This document shows positions 1 to 6,054 of a DNA stretch of 34,542 bases, piece after piece. Origin of the DNA: Pseudolabrys sp. (GTDB lineage: Bacteria > Pseudomonadota > Alphaproteobacteria > Rhizobiales > Xanthobacteraceae); assembly GCA_030651965.1 (NCBI GenBank), contig JAUSBQ010000387.1, forward strand, positions 1 through 34,542, read 5' to 3'. Numbering within the stretch: the stretch's first letter is position 1; the number at the start of each line of letters is the position of its first letter. The notes beneath the pieces are model-generated. The model had not been told where the DNA came from. It saw nothing but the letters and a program-made list of their open reading frames with translations, and searched no databases. The position numbers were made by a program, and so were the translations under genes.

Positions 1-105
1 GTACAGCGGACACATCCGCCGCCGCGTCTTGTGACCCAAGCGATCCAGAAATGGTTCGAGCCAGCGTGCAAGCTCATCTTCCCACTTCGACGTCGTGTCT
101 ACCAT
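1..105 (-). mobile_element. IS701-family transposase, N-terminal fragment running off the window
   Basis: The minus strand from the ATG at 105 reads MVDTTSKWEDELARWLEPFL and continues DRLGHKTRRMCPLY to the window edge. The WEDEL-RWL-PFLDRLGHK-R--MCPLY pattern is typical of the N-terminus of IS701-type DDE transposases. A good ribosome site (GGAGGG, about 8 bases upstream) supports this start. Only 35 codons are in the window, so I cannot tell whether the gene is intact. It reads out of the window, so its upstream IS end should lie somewhere between 106 and about 250. Confidence 0.75.
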
Positions 106-131
106 TGGTCGGCCCTCCAGAAGCCGACCAC

Positions 132-251
132 TCATGAATCATTGAAAATCTGATTCGGGAATCCAGTTTCGTCGATAAATCCAAAAATCTGCCAAAGTAG
201 TGCTAGTACGAGTAATCCAATCCCTACTAGCGTCGCGAACTTAACCATCAT
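132..251 (-). CDS. Possible small single-pass membrane protein (39 aa)
   Basis: This ORF is too short for the ORF track. It starts at the first of two adjacent ATG codons and reads MMVKFATLVGIGLLVLALLW, then a short polar tail ending in NDS. Residues 5-25 form a convincing hydrophobic helix. A GGGGGA stretch directly upstream could serve as ribosome site. I know no family for it. It lies between an IS701 transposase start and an unrelated small ORF, and its 3' part overlaps dyads that could be an IS end, so it may be accidental. Confidence 0.35.
   Translation of the reverse strand: MMVKFATLVGIGLLVLALLWQIFGFIDETGFPNQIFNDS
136..163. repeat. Overlapping short dyads upstream of the transposase
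   Basis: GAATCA (136-141) and TGATTC (151-156) form a 6-bp inverted repeat, and GATTC-GG-GAATC (152-163) forms a second one sharing an arm. This lies 31-58 bases upstream of the IS701 transposase start. It could be part of the IS terminal inverted repeat or a transposase operator. The other IS end is outside the window, so neither can be tested here. Confidence 0.35.
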
Positions 252-295
252 TCCCCCAATCGAGACCAGACCCACAGCACACAAAGGTTGCCAAA

Positions 296-469
296 ATGAA
301 TGGGACTATAAATATTGCGCAAGCCTTAAAAGATGAAGTTGCGCGCCTCCGTCGAGTCTTGGCGCAGAATATCAAGGTGGGCGAAACTTTTCCCGGTGAT
401 AGTCAAGTCAAGCGGATCGAAGCTCTCATTGATCAACTTGACGATTCAATAAAGCTAAGCGACAGATAA
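296..469 (+). CDS. Small hypothetical protein (57 aa)
   Basis: This ORF is below the track cut-off. The start is ATG at 296 with AAAGG at 283-287, a suitable ribosome-site distance, and the stop is TAA at 467-469. The protein begins MNGTINIAQALKDEVARLRR and ends DDSIKLSDR. It is largely charged and amphipathic, with probable helices at residues 7-25 and 37-55 and no cysteines or membrane segment. The coding DNA is AT-richer than the surrounding chromosome, like the nuclease gene downstream. It ends at the left copy of the direct repeat that brackets the nuclease gene. I do not recognise the family. Confidence 0.5.
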   Translation: MNGTINIAQALKDEVARLRRVLAQNIKVGETFPGDSQVKRIEALIDQLDDSIKLSDR

Positions 470-523
470 GCTGAGCCCGTCGTCCTCTCGGCTCGTATCC
501 ACCACACCCGCCCAATGGCAAGC
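469..523. repeat. Left copy of an imperfect direct repeat bracketing the nuclease gene
   Basis: The stretch AGCTGAGCCCG, then GTCCTCTCGGCTCGTATCCA, then CGCCCAATGGCAAGC recurs in the same order and orientation at 1487-1558. The core at 482-501 matches 1509-1529 apart from one inserted base and one substitution. This copy begins on the last base of the 57-aa ORF's stop codon and ends 46 bases beyond the nuclease stop. It can form only a weak GAGCC/GGCTC hairpin. Confidence 0.6.
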
Positions 524-569
524 AGGCCGCAGGGCTCTTATTGCGGATTCACAAGTGCTTGCAACGCCG

Positions 570-1403
570 TCACGGCGTGACAATAGCGCGAGGCAATGAG
601 CCTGAACCGTCCTCCACGGGAGCGACAACTGGCTGCTCTTCAACTTCTCGGGCCGATGACTTCTTCCGACTCGCTGCTCTTTGGAGTCGCTTGACGTTCT
701 GAGCAGCCGCTTTTGCTTCCTCTCCGTCGATAAGGTCGCGCTTGATGATATCATTTACGAGCAATGAACGCAGATAGTCGATATCTACTTTGATGCCAGA
801 GCCGAGACGACGAATCTCTTTTCTGAGGTCGTCCAGCATGTCATCAGAAACCAACAACGCGGCCACGGTGAATTTGTTTGTGACCTGTTTTTGATGGAGC
901 AAGTCAGCCATCGTGCTCTTTGAAAAGCCCTCACGACTGAGGTTACCAAAGCACTCCAAGATTTCACCGCTTTTTGGGCTTGATGAAATGAGGTCAACTT
1001 CGCAGACTAAAATCTTTTCTATGGGCTGGCCAAAGTGAACCTTATAGACTCGCCACATCGCACCATTGGTGAGCACAACCCATTCGATTCCTTCGTTAGC
1101 GGCGTAATCAATAGCTTGCTTGACGTGAATATCTTTGAGTTCGATGCCGATAGCTTTGACCTCGATAAGATATCTTATCGTGTCGTCTACTCTTACGGCT
1201 AAGTCGACAAACGTCCCACGAATGGCATATTGGCTAGTTACCTCATGGTATTTGTCATATCCGCATGCATCGGCCAAAATATCATTGATGACGGTGACCG
1301 TGTCGGCCTCGCTGATGTCTTTCTTTTGTATCGCCGACAGGACGCCCTGATAGCGCTTTAGCTGTGTTGAAATGCGTGCCGATACTTTTGCCGATATGCC
1401 CAT
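570..1403 (-). CDS. PD-(D/E)xK nuclease with HsdR N-terminal-type domain (277 aa), probable defence cargo
   Basis: The protein resembles stand-alone proteins carrying the N-terminal nuclease domain of type I restriction R subunits (HSDR_N families). The nuclease core is visible at residues 60-100: TFVDLAV with Asp67, then YLIEVKA with Glu81 and Lys83, then KQAIDYA with Gln97 and Tyr100, the usual Q-xxx-Y element after the catalytic strand. The segment EWVVLTNGAMWRVYKV fits the next strand. No helicase motor follows, so it is not a full HsdR. The C-terminal 100 residues are charged, with a KRLQRAASRKKSS basic patch. I chose ATG at 1403, preceded by GGTGGGGG, over the 76-codon longer ORF because a promoter lies inside that extension. 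There are no methylase or specificity genes nearby. A role in degrading foreign DNA is inference; it could also be a regulatory or orphan nuclease. Confidence 0.75.
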   Translation of the reverse strand: MGISAKVSARISTQLKRYQGVLSAIQKKDISEADTVTVINDILADACGYDKYHEVTSQYAIRGTFVDLAVRVDDTIRYLIEVKAIGIELKDIHVKQAIDYAANEGIEWVVLTNGAMWRVYKVHFGQPIEKILVCEVDLISSSPKSGEILECFGNLSREGFSKSTMADLLHQKQVTNKFTVAALLVSDDMLDDLRKEIRRLGSGIKVDIDYLRSLLVNDIIKRDLIDGEEAKAAAQNVKRLQRAASRKKSSAREVEEQPVVAPVEDGSGSLPRAIVTP

Positions 1404-1445
1404 CGAGACCCCCACCAATTCCGAATACAAAGGCGCGCGCACGCC

Positions 1446-1474
1446 ATTAGAATGCATACGGGCAGTTGTGTCGA
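1446..1474 (-). promoter_or_regulatory. Sigma70-type promoter for the nuclease gene
   Basis: On the minus strand TCGACA (1469-1474) and TCTAAT (1446-1451) are separated by exactly 17 bases. Each hexamer matches the consensus at five of six positions. Transcription would start near 1439, leaving a leader of about 36 bases before the ATG at 1403. It sits between the terminator-like hairpin at 1491-1522 and the gene, so the nuclease appears to be transcribed independently of the phage operon. Confidence 0.6.
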
Positions 1475-1486
1475 GACGAATCTGAG

Positions 1487-1558
1487 AGCTGAACCCGAGA
1501 GGAGCCATGTCCTCTCGGGTTCGTATCCAGCGACCGCACGACGCCCGAGGGGGCAAGC
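1487..1558. repeat. Right copy of the imperfect direct repeat bracketing the nuclease gene
   Basis: Same order of blocks as 469-523: AGCTGAACCCGAG, GTCCTCTCGGGTTCGTATCCA, CGCCCGAGGGGGCAAGC. This copy contains the 13-bp hairpin at 1491-1522. The block TCCTCTCGGG also occurs in the tRNA-Arg remnant at 10232-10276, which may be coincidence. The pair brackets the nuclease gene and its promoter as a module of about 1 kb. Confidence 0.6.
1491..1522 (-). terminator. Perfect 13-bp hairpin at the end of the phage-gene operon
   Basis: GAACCCGAGAGGA (1491-1503) pairs perfectly with TCCTCTCGGGTTC (1510-1522) around a 6-base loop. It lies 60 bases downstream of the last phage-type gene (stop at 1583) and just upstream of the nuclease promoter. 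There is no T-run on either side, so classical intrinsic termination is uncertain; it may act as an RNA-stabilising or insulating structure. Confidence 0.45.
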
Positions 1559-1582
1559 GTCGGATGGGCCGGCCGCTGAAAC

Positions 1583-2149
1583 TCAATCCACTAAATGCAA
1601 CCCGCGCTTTTCGGCCAGCGCCGCAAGCCACGTCGATGGTCCCTTGGGCTTCTCATTGACGAGCGGCACTGGAGTGCCGACCGGCGCGCCGGGGTGTGCG
1701 ATGCTGTGGCCGCCTTCGACCTTGTCCCATGACGCGAGGCTCGTGCCGGTGTCGTCGAGTTGGACATAGCGATTGCAGACGACATGCTTTGGCAAAGCCT
1801 CGGGCCATCCGGCCGGATACGGATTCGCGTTGCCCTCAAGCGTGGCCTTGATGAATTTCGTCATGCCTTCCACGGCATCCCACGCTGCTTGCCGCGCAAG
1901 TTCAAGATACTCGGCGTCGTCGCCTTCACCCGAGGCAAGCGAAGCGGCTGACCGTTGCCGCTGTGTCGTCTCCGTCTCGATGGCGCGCGCGTGGCTGACC
2001 TCCTCGGGCGCATGTTCGGGGAGCGGCTCGTAAGTATTTCGAAGCCGCGTCCATTCCGACTCGGCGTAGTTGAGTTGCCGAATGAGCGATGCGTTTTCGC
2101 GTTCGAGCACTCGCACGCGGTCGCGCATTTCAAATGCTGCATTTCCCAT
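1583..2149 (-). CDS. Hypothetical phage-element protein with N-terminal coiled coil (188 aa)
   Basis: The start at ATG 2149 (MGNAAFEMRD) is chosen over the longer ORF because GGGAGGGAAG lies directly upstream and the preceding gene stops at 2151. Residues 8-40 (RVRVLERENASLIRQLNYAE) form a heptad-like coiled coil. The middle is acidic, and the C-terminal half is rich in Pro, Gly and Trp (ANPYPAGWPEALPKHVVCNR, GPSTWLAALAEKRG). It is the last gene of the minus-strand phage operon, one base after the 267-aa gene, so the two are probably made together. I do not recognise a family; no capsid, portal or tail motif is visible. Confidence 0.65.
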   Translation of the reverse strand: MGNAAFEMRDRVRVLERENASLIRQLNYAESEWTRLRNTYEPLPEHAPEEVSHARAIETETTQRQRSAASLASGEGDDAEYLELARQAAWDAVEGMTKFIKATLEGNANPYPAGWPEALPKHVVCNRYVQLDDTGTSLASWDKVEGGHSIAHPGAPVGTPVPLVNEKPKGPSTWLAALAEKRGLHLVD

Positions 2150-2150
2150 T

Positions 2151-2954
2151 TTACTTCCCTCCCGCTGCCAACGCGGCAATCTTCTTTGCGGCTTCGCCTT
2201 TGCCACTCTTCAACTGAGGCGGCTGTAGGTCAGCGTACTTGCTGACAAAGGCCCCACCCGCGCTCTCGACCTTGGACAGCACAGCGCGCACCGCGCCAAG
2301 CTGTTCGAACTCCCCCTTGGTCGCGGGGAAATACTGAGCGGCGAAGATTCGCAACTCGGCGTGCTGCTTGCGGTCGAAGCCCGAGACGAAGGGCGAGGCG
2401 TCGAGGATGGCCGCGACCGTTTCGAGGTCGCCGTCCATGACGGCCCTATGGAAGAAGTCCGTTCGGTCGCCGGGTTTCATCGATTTGACGTGCTCACGGA
2501 TTTCGCTCGCAACCTGCGAGACCGACGTCTTGTCGGCGTTCGGGTTGACGAGCTTGGCCGCAATCGACTTCTCGATGTCAGCAACGCTTGCCTCGATTGC
2601 CTTGCGCTGACGGTCAACGACTTCGCCGGCACGCCCGAAGGAGCGGGACATTGCTTCGCGGAGCGATTCCTCTTGGCCGTTGACTTGATAATTCCCGGCC
2701 GGCTCGCCATTGCGGGAATTCAGATGCACGACTTCGCCGGTCGGGGTTGCGGTGCTCGTGACGTATTTCTTGACGTCAGTCATGTCGCCGAGCGCGTCGT
2801 GCATCGTCCGCATCGCCACCTCTGCCGCACCGAATGCACGGGAGCCGGGTGTGCCCGGTTTATCGAGAACAGAGCGGTGCGGCAGCAGCATCATCGGCGA
2901 TACTGCCAGCGGCAGGTCGGCGCGGATGGTCGGCTTTTCATTTTCATTTGGCAT
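2151..2954 (-). CDS. Hypothetical phage-element protein (267 aa)
   Basis: The start at ATG 2954 (MPNENEKPTI) has GGAGACC about 8 bases upstream; the longer ORF start overlaps the terminase end and lacks a site. The N-terminal 80 residues are low in structure. Residues about 110-180 are predicted helical and charged (SLREAMSRSFGRAGEVVDRQ), followed by a segment reading FFHRAVMDGDLETVAAILDA that resembles an ankyrin-like helix pair. The C-terminus is Lys/Ala/Gly rich. It sits directly after TerL, where a tailed phage would usually carry its portal gene, but it is far too short and shows no portal features. Function unknown. Confidence 0.65.
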   Translation of the reverse strand: MPNENEKPTIRADLPLAVSPMMLLPHRSVLDKPGTPGSRAFGAAEVAMRTMHDALGDMTDVKKYVTSTATPTGEVVHLNSRNGEPAGNYQVNGQEESLREAMSRSFGRAGEVVDRQRKAIEASVADIEKSIAAKLVNPNADKTSVSQVASEIREHVKSMKPGDRTDFFHRAVMDGDLETVAAILDASPFVSGFDRKQHAELRIFAAQYFPATKGEFEQLGAVRAVLSKVESAGGAFVSKYADLQPPQLKSGKGEAAKKIAALAAGGK

Positions 2955-2986
2955 TTTCGGTCTCCAGTTCTGGTTCGAGTTGAGTC

Positions 2987-4372
2987 TTATTCCCCGGCTT
3001 TTCGGGAGTATCGCCAAACCGCAGGCGGTGTGTTGCAGAAGTATCGAAGCGCATCGCAGGAATGGTCGTTTGCCCCGGAGTCCAAATCATCCGGCTTGCG
3101 CGGGTCGCGGATGATGAACGGTGCGGTCTGCCAGAAGTGGCTGCAGCGCGCCGAAAGCATGAGCCCCGGTTTGCCGGTCTTGTCGCGCGTGGCGATGAGG
3201 CGGTTGCGAATCGCGGCCCATCCTTGGATGCGGCCCTTGGCCGGCTTTGTCAGGTAGACATTTTCCGTCCTGAAATAATTCAGGAGCGTGTCCTCATTGC
3301 CCGAGAGGCCGACCGCATCGTCGCCGACCCCGTTTGCTGCCATATTGTAGCGGGCGCAAATCTCTCGAATCGATTCCGCGACCTTGCTCGGCGGCCAGCC
3401 GAGTCCGGCGCTGATGTCATCGGGACGATGCGTGGACAATTCGTCAAATATGATGAGCGTCCCTTTCGGGCCGACGCCTTTAATCGAATCCGAGAGATAG
3501 CCGCCGAACAATGTGACGCACGGTGCTGCCGTTCCCCAATCGAGCGCGAGTGACTTGGCGTAGAGTATGTCCGTGGAGAACGGCAACGCGCTCGGCAGCA
3601 TGTGAGTGGCCTCGCTCAAGCAGTCGGCGAAGAACGCGCCGCGTGCGATGTTCCATGAACCCGAGAGCCAAGCCTCGGCCAGCGCCTCGTCGCCGCTGCA
3701 CGACGCAAGAATTTTTGTTTTATAGTCGGCGTGATTCAGATACGGATTGTCCAAGTACGTGCCAGCGCAATGCACCCACGTCTCGCCTTCAACTACAAAG
3801 GGGTGCCACGCAGGCGCGGCCGAAATGTACTTCGATTGGAGCAGTTGATGCTGCGAACCCCCTGGGTTGGCGGTCATTATGGTGGCAAGCGGGATATCTG
3901 CTGGCGACCTCAGGTTCGATTTCAAAAGCTGAACCCACCGCATTTCGCGCAGCAGACCGGCTTCGTCGATGCAGAGCAGCGTGGTTTCGCGGCCCATGTA
4001 TTTGCTGACATCGCGATGCGATTCCAACTGACCAAATTCGACGGTGCCGCCGTCCGCGATGCGAACCATGTGCTCTTGCTTATTGAAGCGGGCCCGCCCT
4101 CCGGGAAATGCTTGGTCCAGAATCGTCACCATCAGTTCTTCGATGGCCTGAAGCCCTTTGTAGTTCTCGCGCAGAATTAGAACCTTCGCCGCCGTCCCGT
4201 ATTTCGTCAGGTGGCGCAAGATGCGCAGCGCCATCGCGTGCGTCTTGCCGGGACCGCGCCCGCCTTCGAGAAGCAGATTCCAGACCTCGGGAATTTTCAG
4301 AACGCGGCTCTGCCATTCTGTTGGCTGGATGCCGGCGTGAACCGGTGCCTTCATGGTGTCGGTCATAGTCAT
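2987..4372 (-). CDS. Terminase large subunit (461 aa)
   Basis: TerL is the ATP-driven motor and nuclease that packages phage DNA into procapsids. The ATPase half shows Walker A GGRGPGKTH (residues 37-45), Walker B LLCIDEAG (132-139) and a coupling-type IMTANPGG (about 165-172). The RNase H-like nuclease half keeps its acidic residues: LALDWG (Asp278), GVGDDAV (351-352) and GANDHSCDALRYF (436, 440). The family looks like the PBSX/Terminase_3-6 group, and the length is normal for it. The start at 4372 overlaps the TerS stop by four bases (ATGA); the longer ORF runs out of frame through TerS. All catalytic residues are present, so the protein looks functional although no capsid genes follow it. 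Confidence 0.88.
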   Translation of the reverse strand: MTMTDTMKAPVHAGIQPTEWQSRVLKIPEVWNLLLEGGRGPGKTHAMALRILRHLTKYGTAAKVLILRENYKGLQAIEELMVTILDQAFPGGRARFNKQEHMVRIADGGTVEFGQLESHRDVSKYMGRETTLLCIDEAGLLREMRWVQLLKSNLRSPADIPLATIMTANPGGSQHQLLQSKYISAAPAWHPFVVEGETWVHCAGTYLDNPYLNHADYKTKILASCSGDEALAEAWLSGSWNIARGAFFADCLSEATHMLPSALPFSTDILYAKSLALDWGTAAPCVTLFGGYLSDSIKGVGPKGTLIIFDELSTHRPDDISAGLGWPPSKVAESIREICARYNMAANGVGDDAVGLSGNEDTLLNYFRTENVYLTKPAKGRIQGWAAIRNRLIATRDKTGKPGLMLSARCSHFWQTAPFIIRDPRKPDDLDSGANDHSCDALRYFCNTPPAVWRYSRKAGE

Positions 4373-4905
4373 CGCGTGGTCCCTCCTGTGCCCGAGAGAG
4401 GGGCAAGCGCGACCGGCCGGGTGACCTTGGGGCGCTCGTTGATGACGCGCATGTACTGCTCGGGTGTGTACGAATCCGGCAGGACGATGGTGATGTTCGG
4501 TGCCGTGGTCGGCGGCGCGGCAGTCTCGGTGTACCCATGGCGCGTCTTGAGCAGGAAAAGCGCGGCGACGGCATAGCCTTTGCGCGCCGCCTGCTTCAAA
4601 ATGTCGACAAGCTCCATCTCCTCCAGAGCAGCGCCGTGCTCCCACGCAACGCGGCACCGCTCATCGCGTTGGAAGAGCTTCTGCAACGTGGCCTTGGTAA
4701 GGCCCATCTCGGCGGCGATGAGATTCTGACTCGCGCCATCGCTGGCACGGCGCTTGATGAACTCTAAACCGGTGTCGGTTATGCTGACGGTGCCGAGCTT
4801 ATCGTCGGCGCGCGTGATGTACGGCGGCATAGGCATGGCGACCGATGCGATGAATGATGCCGTCTCGTCGTCGGCCGGCGCGGGAGTTTGTTTCGGCTTC
4901 TTCAT
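4369..4905 (-). CDS. Probable terminase small subunit (178 aa)
   Basis: TerS recognises the packaging site and hands DNA to TerL. Residues about 45-80 form a helix-turn-helix (FIKRRASDGASQNLIAAEMG, then LTKATLQKLFQRDERCRVAW) like those of small terminases. The following segment, AWEHGAALEEMELVDILKQAARKG, resembles the oligomerisation helices. The position immediately before TerL with an ATGA overlap is the normal one. It also overlaps the upstream 78-aa ORF by four bases. In phage satellites an altered TerS redirects helper packaging; here TerL is carried too. Confidence 0.75.
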   Translation of the reverse strand: MKKPKQTPAPADDETASFIASVAMPMPPYITRADDKLGTVSITDTGLEFIKRRASDGASQNLIAAEMGLTKATLQKLFQRDERCRVAWEHGAALEEMELVDILKQAARKGYAVAALFLLKTRHGYTETAAPPTTAPNITIVLPDSYTPEQYMRVINERPKVTRPVALAPLSGTGGTTR

Positions 4906-5138
4906 TCGCCCCTCCCAGCCTGATTCAAAAATTCGGCGCGTTCTCGACGCTCGCGTTCGCGCAACTCCTCGGGCGTCAATTTGATGGTGACCGGAGCCGG
5001 GCCTTCGGGAAGCGTGAGCGCGGCGGCAACCTTCGCAAGGTGCGCGAGCGACTCGGCGGTCGGCGCGGGTCGAGGCGTCTCGGGTTGCGCAGCGACGGCA
5101 CGTTGTGCGGCGATGAATGCGGCGGTCTTATCGGTCAT
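4902..5138 (-). CDS. Small hypothetical phage-element protein (78 aa)
   Basis: The sequence begins MTDKTAAFIAAQRAVAAQPE and ends with a charged helix (KLTPEELRERERRERAEFLN). Both ends overlap neighbours by four bases (ATGA), a strong sign of translational coupling and of a real gene. Its Ala/Pro-rich middle suggests a linker between two helices. I recognise no family. The position next to terS suggests an accessory or regulatory role in packaging, which is inference only. Confidence 0.6.
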   Translation of the reverse strand: MTDKTAAFIAAQRAVAAQPETPRPAPTAESLAHLAKVAAALTLPEGPAPVTIKLTPEELRERERRERAEFLNQAGRGE

Positions 5139-5308
5139 GATGTGGTCTCCTTGGGCTTGTGCGCGGTGTCGTCCTTACCTACGGCGTTCCACTCCGCCTC
5201 TTGCATGGCGAGCAATGCGCGCCGCGCGGCGCGGGCCTGCCTTGCGTGGATTTGGCGGCACTCGTGCGCAGGGTCATGTGCGATGCCGGAGCGATAGCGG
5301 TCGGTCAT
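5135..5308 (-). CDS. Small basic hypothetical protein (57 aa)
   Basis: It begins MTDRYRSGIAHDPAHECRQI and is rich in Arg, His and Ala, with one central helix (RQARAARRALLAMQEAEW). The start at 5308 overlaps the preceding stop by four bases (ATGA), and its own stop overlaps the next start the same way. The longer ORF in this frame is a shadow running through the non-coding repeat region. A nucleic-acid-binding role is possible from composition but not shown. Confidence 0.55.
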   Translation of the reverse strand: MTDRYRSGIAHDPAHECRQIHARQARAARRALLAMQEAEWNAVGKDDTAHKPKETTS

Positions 5309-5646
5309 GGCTTGGCCCTCCGTTGGGGCGCGCCAGTGCGGCGCGTATCGTCGTATGTTCCGAACTCGCCGCGTGCGGCCTTGGCCCGAAAGTGTGAGTC
5401 GATGGTCGCGCCGGCCTCGATGCGCTGGTGAGCCGTGGTGAAACCCAAGGGCTCGCCCCGGCCAATCACATTGGCATCGCGCGTCATCGGGTTGCGCGCG
5501 CCGCTGTTCACCTTGGCGGCCGGCCAAGGCGCGGCCGGCGGACTCAGCGGTGCCCTGTGCGACGGCGCGGCCGGACGGCCGATGGCGCGCGGCGGTGGAT
5601 TCATCGCGCCAATGAGGGCTGAGAACGGGCGAGTCGGTGCGTTCAT
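5305..5646 (-). CDS. Hypothetical phage-element protein (113 aa)
   Basis: The start at ATG 5646 (MNAPTRPFSALIG) has GGGAGGCC directly upstream, a clear ribosome site, so I reject the longer ORF start at 5928. The N-terminal half is a Pro/Ala-rich disordered tail. The C-terminal half (RNPMTRDANVIGRGEPLGFT, then ERIEAG-type sequence with SHFRAKAARGEFGTYDD) looks folded and carries a conserved-looking GRGEPLGF segment. It is the first gene after the origin-like repeats and heads the small-protein/terminase operon. No family recognised. Confidence 0.6.
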   Translation of the reverse strand: MNAPTRPFSALIGAMNPPPRAIGRPAAPSHRAPLSPPAAPWPAAKVNSGARNPMTRDANVIGRGEPLGFTTAHQRIEAGATIDSHFRAKAARGEFGTYDDTRRTGAPQRRAKP

Positions 5647-6054
5647 GGCTGGCCTCCCTGTGCGATGGCCCGAGAAGCCGTGCAGGCGGTGCCGATAGGG
5701 GCGAGAAAGGCGGCCGATTTGCACGAACGCCGTGCGTTCCCCCTGCAATTGCTGGAAGTCGGTGCAAGAAGTGGCCGCCGTTGGCGCAGAACTTCGTTTC
5801 GACCCGCTGTCCGTGTGGCAGTCGGCGGCCTTTTTGGCGCGGCCGGGACGCGGTTGGCGGGCGAAAACCCGAGAAGCCGGGAGTCCTGAGTCCCGTGGAG
5901 TCCAATGGACTCCGCATCGTGCTCCCACCCCATCCGAAGGGAGGCTGGTTTCGACTCGACGTTGAGACCAGAGGAAGATGCTGAGTCCATTGGACTCGGT
6001 TGGACTCGGGACTCGGCTTCCTTGCTTTTCGGGTTAAAAATCAATGGTGCCTCC
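5647..6054. other. 408-bp non-coding stretch between helicase and small-protein operon
   Basis: No ORF here has a ribosome site or sensible protein. The stretch holds the mirrored GAGTC/GACTC array described separately (5879-6015), an AT-rich patch next to it (GGTTAAAAATCAATGG at about 6031-6046), and short hairpin-forming sequence (GCACG-AACGC-CGTGC). The region must also carry the promoter for the gene starting at 5646, though I do not see convincing hexamers. Confidence 0.6.
5879..6015. repeat. Mirrored GAGTC/GACTC array, candidate replication origin of the element
   Basis: GAGTC or GACTC occurs at 5881, 5888, 5898, 5908, then 5983, 5993, 6003 and 6010, with an extra GACTC at 5953. Spacings are 7-10-10 in the left cluster and 10-10-7 in the right cluster, and orientations are mirrored. 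The two clusters therefore form a long imperfect inverted repeat of about 37 bp (shared core GAGTCCATTGGACTC) separated by about 66 bases. An AT-rich patch follows at about 6031-6046. P4-type helicase/primase proteins bind iterons at their own origin, and this array lies immediately downstream of such a gene, so an origin is the best reading. An operator array for the adjacent operon is the alternative. Confidence 0.6.

Noticed and set aside
570-1403. A complete type I restriction system
   Set aside because: Only the N-terminal nuclease-type domain is present; there is no helicase motor, methylase or specificity gene in the window.
570-1631. Full 353-aa ORF for the nuclease gene
   Set aside because: The first 76 codons read through the predicted promoter and the hairpin/repeat, have unlike composition and no ribosome site; ATG at 1403 is better supported.
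2361-3257. 298-aa plus-strand ORF
   Set aside because: It lies opposite the 267-aa gene and the TerL end, has arginine/alanine-rich shadow composition and no ribosome site.
2987-4657. 556-aa ORF as terminase large subunit
   Set aside because: The extra 95 codons overlap terS in another frame; the ATGA-coupled start at 4372 explains the gene.
5305-5928. Long minus-strand ORFs (207 and 260 aa) across the repeat region
   Set aside because: They run through the GAGTC/GACTC array without ribosome sites; the short downstream starts have clear sites or coupled overlaps.
5879-6015. CRISPR array
   Set aside because: The repeated units are only 5-15 bases, occur in mirrored orientation and have no spacer-length unique sequences; no cas genes are present.
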